Shown here: piece by piece, positions 1-6,075 of the stretch
How the letters are laid out: the number at the start of each line of letters is the position of its first letter
Position numbering within the stretch: position 1 is the stretch's first letter
Assembly (NCBI GenBank): GCA_031255115.1
Contig: JAIRTD010000175.1
Span: 1-6,975, forward strand
Length of the DNA stretch: 6,975 bases
Direction: 5' to 3'
From: Spirochaetaceae bacterium
Lineage (GTDB): Bacteria; Spirochaetota; Spirochaetia; Treponematales; Breznakiellaceae
Program-made: the position numbers and the translations under genes
The notes under the pieces: generated by a model
The model's input: the letters and a program-made list of their open reading frames with translations, nothing else
What the model was told of the DNA's origin: nothing
Database searches by the model: none

Positions 1-587
1 AGTACCTTTTTGACTCCGGCCAGTTCTTCTTCGCTTAAAATCCTGTTGGCCCTGAGTATGGCTATGGCCCGCGCGGAGGCGTTGAATTCCACCGGCAGGG
101 TTATGAGGGTAAAGGCTACGGCGGCGGTAAAAAGCAGGATGCCAATATTGAAGAGTAACGGGGAAACAAAGAGTCCAAGCATGGCAAGGATGGGGCCCAG
201 AGAAGAACCCAGCTGGGCTGCCGGAACAAGGGTGCTTCGCAGGACCAGGGGGCCGTAGCCTTTGGCGTGCTGAATGGCGTGGCCTGTTTCGTGGGCCGCC
301 ACGCCTACGGCGGCTATGGAGGGCTTGTCGTATACCGGTTCTGAAAGGCGGAGCACTTTATGGGAAGGATCGTAGTGGTCGGACAGGTTGCCCGGCACCG
401 TCTCAATGCTTACATCGTTTATACCGCTTTGCTGCATGAGCATCCGCGCCGCGTCCCTGCCGGTAATGTTTCTTGAGTTTGCGGTTTTTGAATATTTGGC
501 AAAAGCCGATGTAACCATGCCCTGGGCAATGAGGGAAAGGATCAGGGCCGGAACCACGAGAATTATATAGTACTGGTCAATATACAT
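1..587 (-). CDS. YugP-family membrane zinc metallopeptidase (C-terminus cut by window edge)
   Basis: This gene runs off the left edge; 195 complete codons from the N-terminus are visible. The product matches the YugP/DUF2 (Zn_peptidase_2) family of membrane-embedded zinc metallopeptidases, which have no firmly established substrate. An N-terminal hydrophobic segment covers roughly residues 7-24 (YIILVVPALILSLIAQ). The zinc-binding motif HETGH is at residues 99-103 within AAVGVAAHETGHAIQHA. Two further hydrophobic stretches lie at about 121-142 and 145-165. The conserved LPVEFNASARA block at about 164-174 probably supplies the third zinc ligand (Glu168); that assignment is an inference. Family members are about 225-230 residues as I recall, so about 30 residues should be missing. 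The ATG at 585-587 is chosen because AGGAG lies 6 bases upstream and the first residues fit the family N-terminus. The gene follows the M16 protease after 26 bases with no terminator between them, so co-transcription is likely. Family assignment is strong, function unknown. Confidence 0.93.
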   Translation of the reverse strand, partial: MYIDQYYIILVVPALILSLIAQGMVTSAFAKYSKTANSRNITGRDAARMLMQQSGINDVSIETVPGNLSDHYDPSHKVLRLSEPVYDKPSIAAVGVAAHETGHAIQHAKGYGPLVLRSTLVPAAQLGSSLGPILAMLGLFVSPLLFNIGILLFTAAVAFTLITLPVEFNASARAIAILRANRILSEEELAGVKKV

Positions 588-593
588 GCTGCT

Positions 594-598
594 CTCCT
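594..598 (-). promoter_or_regulatory. Shine-Dalgarno sequence of the YugP-like gene
   Basis: AGGAG (within TTAGGAG on the minus strand) sits 6 bases before the ATG at 587. It fixes the start and contrasts with the upstream M16 gene, which has no correctly spaced Shine-Dalgarno sequence. It lies inside the 26-base gap between the two genes, so translation of the YugP-like gene starts independently. Confidence 0.85.
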
Positions 599-613
599 AA
601 CTTCAAGTATACC

Positions 614-3532
614 TTATCTCCTGCTCTCCGGATAGAGTATGAGCCTTGCCGGGCCGGCGGGCATCAGGGCCGAGACTATACGCCTGAGTTCGTCCGCGTT
701 GACTTTTTCAAAAAGGGCCGGTCTTTTTTCGAGCTGATTCAGGGGCATGTCCAGCATGGAGAACTGGGCATAGGCTCTGGCAAGGTAGAAGTTGTCTTCC
801 ACCTGCCGGGTCTGGTTCATTTTGAGGGCCGCTATGGCTTCGCCCAGTATCGCCGCGTCTATTGTTCCAGCGGCCACTGCCGAAACTTCGGCTTCTACGG
901 TGGCGCTCAATTCTTTGGCCCGCAGCGGGTCGCAGTAAAACGAAAGGGCCAGGTAGAGTTCGCCCTGGGGTATGGGCGAAAGGTCGGCTTCCGCCGAAAT
1001 GGAATACACGCCGCCCAGGGATTCGCGTATTTTTTTGGTGAGCGTTATATCCATGTATTCGCTTAACACTCTGGCCGCCGCCATGCCGGAGTCCTGATAT
1101 TCCATCGGGGTAAACCAGACGAGGAAGGCGGCGCTTTGTTCCTCAAGGCCCTTGTAAAGCAGTTTTTCTGTTTTGCCGGGCCGCTTTATTTCCGGGTCTT
1201 CGCGTTGCTGCCAGGGCCGGCCGCCGGGGATTGAGGCCAGGTAGGTTTCTGTATAGGACTTTAGCGCGTCAATATCTACATTGCCGGTAAAGACAAAGGT
1301 ATAGCCTGAAGGCTCAAGGGCCCGGACGATAAAGTTTTTTACCGCGTCCAGGGAAACAGCGTCCAGATCCGCTGTTTCGAGGGGTCTAAAGTAAAAATTA
1401 TTACCATAAATGAATTTTTCGAGTTCGTCTGAAAAATAAATCTGGGGATTCTCGTCCTTCCGCTCAAGGCTGGCGCGGTATTGATCCGCCATGACTATGG
1501 CGGCGTCTTCGTCAATGCGGGGCTGGGTAAAGGTAAGATAGAGCAGCTCAAAGAATGTCTCCAGATCTCTTCCGGTGGAACGGCCCGCAAAACTCCTGGT
1601 AAAATTGCTGGCCCTGAAACTCAGGGAAATCTGCCTGTCCGCCAGGCGGCGTACCAGATCGGTACGGGTATAGGGCCCAGCGCCTGATGCTTCAAGCAGT
1701 TCCGAGGCAAAGCGGGCCGACGCGAATTCCCTTTCGTCTGTATCGGTGAGTCCGCCCCGGGCAAGGGCATAGAACGCCACTTCGTTATTTTTATTGCCGG
1801 TTTCTTTGACTATTACCTGCGCGCCGTTGCTGAGGGTCCAGGCAAGAACGCCTTCCCTTTCTTCTGCGGATATAATGGCGCCCGGAACCGGCGCTCTATC
1901 AAGGAGGCTTCCTTCCGTAGCTTCTGAAAGGGGCCTTGCGATTTTTTCTTTGGCCGCCGCTTCAACAATGCGCTGTATTGTTTCCGGCGTGGGCAGGGCG
2001 GCGCGTTCGGTCTCAGGGGCCATGACAAACACCCTAAGATCATTAGACGCAAAAAAGGACTTGACCTGGGCGGCGATTTCTTTTTCGTCTATGTGGGGGA
2101 GCAGTTCCTTTATGGCGTTGTATTCCCATTCCACGCCGGGAACCGGCGTTTTGCTGAGGAAGTGGGAGCTAAACTCGTGTATATAATACCGGGACTCCTG
2201 CCTGTCCTGTTCGGAGACCGCCTGTTCCAAATTTGAAAGAAGGGCGCGCTTTGCCCTGTCTATTTCGGCAAGAGAAAAGCCATAACGAGTTATGGATTCC
2301 TTTTCCCTGAGCAGGGCCCTGAGGGTGGGTTCTACGCTGCCGGTCTTTGCCCCGGCGGAAAACACATAGAAGCGCGACGAGGTCCCAAAGGGTATGGTTC
2401 CCACGCCCGCCGCGGTATAGGGCGTTTCCGGTTTTGCGGCGGCTTCGTCAAAGCGAAGGGAAAGCATGGAGCTTATGAGGCTTTCGATTATGTCCTCCCT
2501 GTAGGCGTACAGGTCTCCGGGCGGCGGGCTAAAATCAAGCTTGTAGTAGAGGCTTACCTGGCTCATCGAAAGTTCAGGATCAGTAACAATTTCAGCCTGA
2601 AAACGGTTTTTTTCGGCGGGAGGAAGATCGTAGCGGGGGCGGTTTAACGTGTCCGGCCGCCTGGCTATGGTAAAGTGGGATACAAGAGAATTTTCCAGCG
2701 CCTCGCCGTCAAAGTCTCCTACAAAGATGACGGCCATGGTCTCAGGCCGGTACCAGGTATGGTAGAAATTTGCCAGCACATCGGCCGGGGCGCTTCTGAT
2801 TATTTCGGGAAGCCCTATGGGCCGTCTTTCGGCATAGGGGGAACCCTGAAAGAGCAGGGGAAACATTTTTTCCCTGATTCTGTCCATGACGCCCAGATGG
2901 TTACGGTATTCTTCGATAATGACAGGCCGTTCTTCGTCCACGTCCTTTGCCGTAAAGCTGATGGCGTGGGTCCAGTCGTCGAGTATTGCCAGGGCCTTTT
3001 CCGGTATGCGCCTAACGCCTTCCGGATCTGTTTCTACCGGGACTTCTATGCCGAAAACCGTCTCGTCATAGGACGTGTAGGCGTTTACTTCCGGCCCGAA
3101 ACGCATGCCCAGGGAACGCAGATAGTCTATGAGATCGGCCTCGGGAAAACGCTCTGTTCCGTTAAAGGCCATGTGTTCGACAAAATGGGCAAGGCCCCGT
3201 TCATGTTCTTTTTCCAGCACCGAACCGGCGTCGACCGCCAGGGTAAGAAAGGCCCTCCCCTGGGGTCTGGCGTTTTCGAGGATATAGTACGAGAGCCCGC
3301 TGGGAAGCGTGCCCTTGCGGGCGTTCCGCATAAAGGGAAGGGGATCATGGGCCTGCCCCAGGCTGCCATAGTTTTGGGGCCGCGGGGCAGGGTTAGAGGA
3401 ACAGGACAGCAGGGAAACAACGCAAAAAAGCGCCCCGGCAAGGAAGAAACCCCCAGGAATAGCCCGGAAAAGGGTTCTAAAACGCCGGAATCCCTCCGGC
3501 TGCTTTTTAAAAAGAGGTAGTAGTGCTTTCAT
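614..3532 (-). CDS. M16 (pitrilysin/PqqL-like) zinc protease, predicted lipoprotein
   Basis: The product is a 972-residue M16-family zinc metallopeptidase with the usual tandem layout: a catalytic half, then an inactive half, which fold into a chamber that degrades peptides. The inverted zinc motif HFVEH is at residues 116-120 (His116 and His120 bind zinc, Glu119 is catalytic). The third ligand is probably Glu201 in VDEERPVIIEEYR. The second half begins near residue 568 (LSNGAQVIVKE), lacks HxxEH, and carries the substrate-binding Arg/Tyr pair in IRESLGGVYSIS (Arg836, Tyr843). The N-terminus has a long basic region, a hydrophobic core (about residues 27-42) and lipobox LLSC with Cys44, so I predict an envelope lipoprotein. 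An in-frame GTG at 3541 would add three residues, but it lies in the predicted -10 box, so I chose the ATG at 3532. This is the first gene of an operon with the YugP-like peptidase. PqqL-like is the closest description; the substrate is unknown. Confidence 0.95.
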   Translation of the reverse strand: MKALLPLFKKQPEGFRRFRTLFRAIPGGFFLAGALFCVVSLLSCSSNPAPRPQNYGSLGQAHDPLPFMRNARKGTLPSGLSYYILENARPQGRAFLTLAVDAGSVLEKEHERGLAHFVEHMAFNGTERFPEADLIDYLRSLGMRFGPEVNAYTSYDETVFGIEVPVETDPEGVRRIPEKALAILDDWTHAISFTAKDVDEERPVIIEEYRNHLGVMDRIREKMFPLLFQGSPYAERRPIGLPEIIRSAPADVLANFYHTWYRPETMAVIFVGDFDGEALENSLVSHFTIARRPDTLNRPRYDLPPAEKNRFQAEIVTDPELSMSQVSLYYKLDFSPPPGDLYAYREDIIESLISSMLSLRFDEAAAKPETPYTAAGVGTIPFGTSSRFYVFSAGAKTGSVEPTLRALLREKESITRYGFSLAEIDRAKRALLSNLEQAVSEQDRQESRYYIHEFSSHFLSKTPVPGVEWEYNAIKELLPHIDEKEIAAQVKSFFASNDLRVFVMAPETERAALPTPETIQRIVEAAAKEKIARPLSEATEGSLLDRAPVPGAIISAEEREGVLAWTLSNGAQVIVKETGNKNNEVAFYALARGGLTDTDEREFASARFASELLEASGAGPYTRTDLVRRLADRQISLSFRASNFTRSFAGRSTGRDLETFFELLYLTFTQPRIDEDAAIVMADQYRASLERKDENPQIYFSDELEKFIYGNNFYFRPLETADLDAVSLDAVKNFIVRALEPSGYTFVFTGNVDIDALKSYTETYLASIPGGRPWQQREDPEIKRPGKTEKLLYKGLEEQSAAFLVWFTPMEYQDSGMAAARVLSEYMDITLTKKIRESLGGVYSISAEADLSPIPQGELYLALSFYCDPLRAKELSATVEAEVSAVAAGTIDAAILGEAIAALKMNQTRQVEDNFYLARAYAQFSMLDMPLNQLEKRPALFEKVNADELRRIVSALMPAGPARLILYPESRR

Positions 3533-3539
3533 AACTCCC

Positions 3540-3568
3540 ACTATAACAAAAGGAAGGGATTTTTACAA
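3540..3568 (-). promoter_or_regulatory. Sigma70-type extended -10 promoter of the M16-YugP operon
   Basis: Read on the minus strand, TTGTAA (3563-3568) is followed by a 17-base spacer and TATAGT (3540-3545). A TG one base before the -10 gives the extended -10 pattern TGTTATAGT. Only seven bases (GGGAGTT) separate the -10 from the ATG at 3532, so transcription should begin at or next to the start codon. The -35 matches consensus at 4 of 6 positions and the -10 at 5 of 6. This is a prediction from sequence. Confidence 0.6.
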
Positions 3569-3689
3569 ACAGCGCCCAGGGGCATTGTCTGAATATAGTT
3601 GTTGCCATCCAAAAATAGACCTTGCCCTGCTTAAACGCGCCGGATACGCAAGATTGAAGGCAACGCTCTCCATTTGTCCTGCACCGCCT

Positions 3690-3717
3690 TTTACAAGCCC
3701 GCCAAATGCGATACTAT
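3690..3717 (+). promoter_or_regulatory. Sigma70-type promoter of the beta-CASP/rlmB operon
   Basis: TTTACA (3690-3695, 5 of 6 consensus matches) is followed by a 16-base spacer and TACTAT (3712-3717, 4 of 6). The first candidate start codon, at 3723, begins five bases after the -10, so the transcript would start at about the ATG. The 121-base stretch between this and the divergent M16 promoter (3569-3689) shows no gene and no clear operator. An open frame continues upstream through it, but without conserved sequence. Confidence 0.5.
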
Positions 3718-3722
3718 ACAGC

Positions 3723-5129
3723 ATGGCGATTTCTATGTATTCCCTCGGCGCGGCTGAGGAAGTAACCGGGTCCAGGCATGTTCTTGAAGTGGACGGCAGA
3801 AGTTTTCTTATTGACTGCGGCGCCTTTCAGGGAAAACGGGCCGAGGCCGACCGGAAAAACCGGAACCTGGGTATCAGCGCTGACCGCATTGAGGCGGTTA
3901 TACTTACCCACGGGCATTTTGACCACTGCGGGCTTCTTCCCCTGTTGACCAGAAACGGATACAGGGGAAATATTTTTGCGACTCCGGCAAGCAGGGATAT
4001 AGCAAGCCTTGTGATGATGGATACGGCAAAGATACAGGCCCGTGATAGCGAATACCTTCGAAAGCAGGCCAAAAAGAAGGGCGAGGAATTCAACTGGACG
4101 CCGCTCTTTACCGAACAGGACGCCATAGAAGCCACGAGCCAGATAGTCGGTGTTAGCTATAACCGGCCGGTGAGCGTCGGCGACGGCGTTAAGCTGGAAT
4201 TTTTTGACGCGGGACATATACTGGGCTCGGCCATGGCCTTTCTTACCGTCAAGTCTGAAGGAAAGGAAGTCCGCATCGTCTATACCGGCGATCTGGGCCG
4301 TCCGGGTAAACCTATCATACGGGATCCTTCGCCCGTGGCCCCCTGCGATTACCTCGTACTGGAAAGCACCTACGGAAACAGAAGGCATGATTCTGCCGAC
4401 GACGCCTTAAAGCGCCTTGCCGAAGTTGCCAGGCGGGCGGTGAAAACCAGGGGCCGTATACTTATTCCTTCGTTTGCCATAGAAAGAACCCAGGAGCTGG
4501 TGTACTATTTTCATCTGCTCGTTGACGAAGGGGAGATACCGCCCATTCCCATTTATGTTGATTCTCCGATGGCGACTAACGCGACGACGATTTTTCAGGT
4601 TCACCCGGAGTGTTATGACGAGAGCGTCCACGAGGCCTTTACCCGGCACCACAAGAACCCCTTTGGTTTTAATGACCTGCATTTTACGACCAGTGTTGAC
4701 GAATCAAAGGCCCTTAACAATCATCCTGGGCCGCTTATCATCATTTCCGCCGACGGCATGTGCGAGGCCGGGCGTATTCAGCATCATTTGATGAACAGCA
4801 TAGGGAGTCCCAATACTACGATACTCATCGTAGGGTATATGGCCGAGGATACTTTGGGCCGCCGTATACGCAACAAGGAAGACGAGGTAAAGATACAAGG
4901 CCAGTGGTTTAAGAGAAGGGCCGAGGTGGAAGAGCTTAATGCCTTTAGCGCCCATGCCGATTATGAAGAAGCCTCGGCCTGGTTAAAGCGGCTTGATACT
5001 TCGGCGCTTAAAAAGATTTTTCTTGTTCATGGTGAACCCAAGGCGCAGCGTTTTTTTAAGAGTCATCTTGAAGCCCAGGGCTATGCCGCGGAAATTGTCA
5101 AATATGGTGAAACCTATGCGGCGGATTAA
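3723..5129 (+). CDS. Metallo-beta-lactamase/beta-CASP RNA-processing exonuclease-like protein
   Basis: The product is a 468-residue protein of the bacterial CPSF/YSH1-like group (COG1236 type): a metallo-beta-lactamase fold interrupted by a beta-CASP domain and closed by an RMMBL segment. Characterised relatives are zinc-dependent ribonucleases with endo- and/or exonuclease activity. Motifs in order are Asp31 in LIDCGAFQG, HGHFDH at 63-68 (signature HxHxDH), His165 in DAGHILGSAM, Asp190 in YTGDLGR, beta-CASP acidic Glu214 in LESTYG, the IPSFAIERTQELVYYF block at 248-263, GRIQHHL at 350-356 (motif B histidine), and His411 in FSAHADYEEA (motif C). All expected metal ligands are present. The open frame extends upstream to 3585, but that stretch has no family similarity and overlaps the promoter. 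The start is at 3723 or at 3735 (M5, directly before YSLGAAEEVTGS); neither has a Shine-Dalgarno sequence. rlmB follows after 30 bases, suggesting an RNA-metabolism operon. The physiological RNA target is unknown. Confidence 0.93.
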   Translation: MAISMYSLGAAEEVTGSRHVLEVDGRSFLIDCGAFQGKRAEADRKNRNLGISADRIEAVILTHGHFDHCGLLPLLTRNGYRGNIFATPASRDIASLVMMDTAKIQARDSEYLRKQAKKKGEEFNWTPLFTEQDAIEATSQIVGVSYNRPVSVGDGVKLEFFDAGHILGSAMAFLTVKSEGKEVRIVYTGDLGRPGKPIIRDPSPVAPCDYLVLESTYGNRRHDSADDALKRLAEVARRAVKTRGRILIPSFAIERTQELVYYFHLLVDEGEIPPIPIYVDSPMATNATTIFQVHPECYDESVHEAFTRHHKNPFGFNDLHFTTSVDESKALNNHPGPLIIISADGMCEAGRIQHHLMNSIGSPNTTILIVGYMAEDTLGRRIRNKEDEVKIQGQWFKRRAEVEELNAFSAHADYEEASAWLKRLDTSALKKIFLVHGEPKAQRFFKSHLEAQGYAAEIVKYGETYAAD

Positions 5130-5150
5130 AAGGACCCCTGGGTTTCTGCC

Positions 5151-5155
5151 GGAGG
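5151..5155 (+). promoter_or_regulatory. Shine-Dalgarno sequence of rlmB
   Basis: GGAGG lies in the 30-base gap after the beta-CASP stop codon, only 4 bases before the ATG at 5160. The spacing is slightly short but the match is strong. It supports the chosen start and independent translation within the operon. Confidence 0.75.
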
Positions 5156-5159
5156 CGTC

Positions 5160-5879
5160 ATGAACTATCTTACCGGCTTTCATGCCATGGAAGAATGGAT
5201 CAAGGCGGGTAAGCCTGTTATCGCCCTTCTTGTTGCCAAACCGGGCCCCCGCTCGCGGGAGCTGGTTGAACTTGCCCGTTCCCGGAAGCTGCGCATAGAC
5301 CGGGTGGGCACCCACGACCTTGATTCCATTGCCTCTGAACACCGGGGCGTAGTCCTGCAGATAGAGGGCGGCGGCGCGGAAAGCGAAACAAGCGTTGAAA
5401 ATTTTCTTGAGGGCCTCGGCGAAAGAAAGAACGTCCTTGTCCTGCTTCTTGACGAAATCACCGATCCCCATAATTACGGGGCCATACTCCGTTCTGCCGA
5501 CCAGTTCGGCGTTGACCTGGTGATTTCGCGGAACCGGCGCAGCGCCAAACATGCCGAAGTCATCGCCAAAACTTCGGCGGGGGCGGCGGCCTGGGTTCCC
5601 CAGGCTGAGACGGCAAACCTGGTCAGGGCCGCCGGGCAGCTCAAGGAACGGGGTTTTTGGATTTACGGCGCTGATATGGAAGGCGAGAGCGTATACAAGC
5701 TGGACCTCAGGGGAAGGGTCGGCCTTATCCTGGGAAGCGAAGGCGCCGGGCTGTCCCGGCTTATCAGGGAACAATGCGACGGTTTTGCCGCCCTTCCTTC
5801 TTTTGGCCGCCTTGATTCCCTTAATGTATCGGTAGCCGCCGGCGCGCTGCTTTACGAGGTGCGCCGTCAATGGGGGTAG
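5160..5879 (+). CDS. rlmB: 23S rRNA 2'-O-ribose methyltransferase, RlmB/TrmH (SPOUT) family
   Basis: The 239-residue product is a SpoU/TrmH-class SPOUT methyltransferase that transfers a methyl group from S-adenosylmethionine to a ribose 2'-OH. RlmB acts on G2251 of 23S rRNA in the peptidyl-transferase P loop. The N-terminal YLTGFHAMEEWIKAG and the following segment to about residue 70 form the L30e-like substrate-binding domain typical of RlmB. A linker leads to the catalytic domain from about residue 88. The three SPOUT motifs are complete: motif 1, DPHNYGAILRSADQFGVD (Asn105, Arg111); motif 2, GLILGSEGAGLS (188-199, Glu194); motif 3, LPSFGRLDSLNVSVAAG (212-228, Ser220, Asn222). Motif 3 reads LPSFG where many relatives have IPMxG. 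The presence of the substrate-binding domain favours RlmB over tRNA-specific TrmH or TrmL, but another RNA target cannot be excluded. It is the second gene of the operon with the beta-CASP nuclease and ends in a GC-rich hairpin. Confidence 0.88.
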   Translation: MNYLTGFHAMEEWIKAGKPVIALLVAKPGPRSRELVELARSRKLRIDRVGTHDLDSIASEHRGVVLQIEGGGAESETSVENFLEGLGERKNVLVLLLDEITDPHNYGAILRSADQFGVDLVISRNRRSAKHAEVIAKTSAGAAAWVPQAETANLVRAAGQLKERGFWIYGADMEGESVYKLDLRGRVGLILGSEGAGLSRLIREQCDGFAALPSFGRLDSLNVSVAAGALLYEVRRQWG

Positions 5880-5899
5880 GGCGAGACCTTGGCTCGCCC
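5879..5899 (+). terminator. GC-rich hairpin at the rlmB stop codon (possible terminator, no U-tract)
   Basis: GGGCGAG (5879-5885) and CTCGCCC (5893-5899) form a perfect 7-bp stem with a 7-base loop, starting on the last base of the rlmB stop codon. No T-run follows (GGAGGGGGGCG), so it is not a classic intrinsic terminator. It may pause polymerase, protect the mRNA 3' end, or act with Rho. Confidence 0.35.
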
Positions 5900-5903
5900 G
5901 GAG

Positions 5904-5959
5904 GGGGGCGCGAAATAAACCGCCTCATTACGCGGCGGCAGCCTGGAAATGCGGCCCCC
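5904..5959 (+). repeat. Long-range GGGGGC/GCCCCC pairing enclosing a smaller hairpin
   Basis: GGGGGC (5904-5909) can pair with GCCCCC (5954-5959), enclosing the smaller stem CCGCC/GGCGG (5920-5924 with 5934-5938). On the plus strand it is followed by TTCAGAATTATTT, a poor U-tract. It could be a second weak stop signal for the rlmB operon. The pairing is visible, the function is inferred. Confidence 0.3.
5913..5938 (-). terminator. Probable Rho-independent terminator for the DUF1848 gene
   Basis: On the minus strand CCGCC, a 9-base loop and GGCGG form a short GC stem immediately followed by TTTATTT. This is the best intrinsic-terminator shape in the convergent gap. It is oriented to stop transcription from the DUF1848 gene, about 137 bases past that gene's stop codon. 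The stem is only 5 bp, which limits confidence. Confidence 0.5.
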
Positions 5960-6020
5960 TTCAGAATTATTTGGGTGGTGCTTTTGTTGTGGGGCACGCC
6001 GCGCTACATTTTCGCGTAAA

Positions 6021-6040
6021 CATGCTCGCCGGCTCGCATG
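6021..6040. repeat. Inverted repeat CATGC/GCATG with internal GCTCGC duplication
   Basis: CATGC (6021-6025) and GCATG (6036-6040) form a 5-bp stem around a 10-base GC-rich loop. GCTCGC occurs twice in the element (6024-6029 and 6032-6037), and the related GGCTCGCC occurs in the hairpin after rlmB (5891-5898). It lies 36 bases past the DUF1848 stop codon. On the minus strand only TTT follows, so terminator function is doubtful. Confidence 0.3.
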
Positions 6041-6075
6041 AGGCATTTGGCGCCCCCTTTATGAACTATTGTTCT

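Noticed and set aside
2675..3520. 281-codon open frame on the plus strand opposite the N-terminal half of the M16 gene
   Set aside because: It is fully antisense to a gene with clear catalytic motifs, has no recognisable domain and carries no start signal I could support. It looks like a shadow frame of GC-rich codon use.
3539..3541. GTG start for the M16 gene, three codons upstream of the chosen ATG
   Set aside because: It overlaps the extended -10 box TGTTATAGT and has no Shine-Dalgarno sequence, so it would not be in the transcript.
3569..3689. Possible small gene or operator between the divergent M16 and beta-CASP promoters
   Set aside because: I found no convincing inverted repeat, no start codon with a ribosome-binding site and no riboswitch-like fold. 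I treat it as plain intergenic sequence.
3585..3722. 46-codon upstream extension of the beta-CASP frame
   Set aside because: The added residues have no family similarity, the stretch contains the predicted promoter, and family members begin near the SLGAAEEVTGS block. It remains open only because no stop codon falls there.
3903..3928. Variant HGHFDH in place of the common HAHLDH in the metallo-beta-lactamase signature
   Set aside because: The variable positions between the metal ligands tolerate Gly and Phe in this superfamily, and all His/Asp ligands are present, so it is not evidence of inactivation.
4983..5870. 295-codon open frame on the minus strand opposite rlmB and the end of the beta-CASP gene
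   Set aside because: It spans two genes on the other strand that have complete conserved motifs, and its own product shows no domain or membrane pattern that I recognise.
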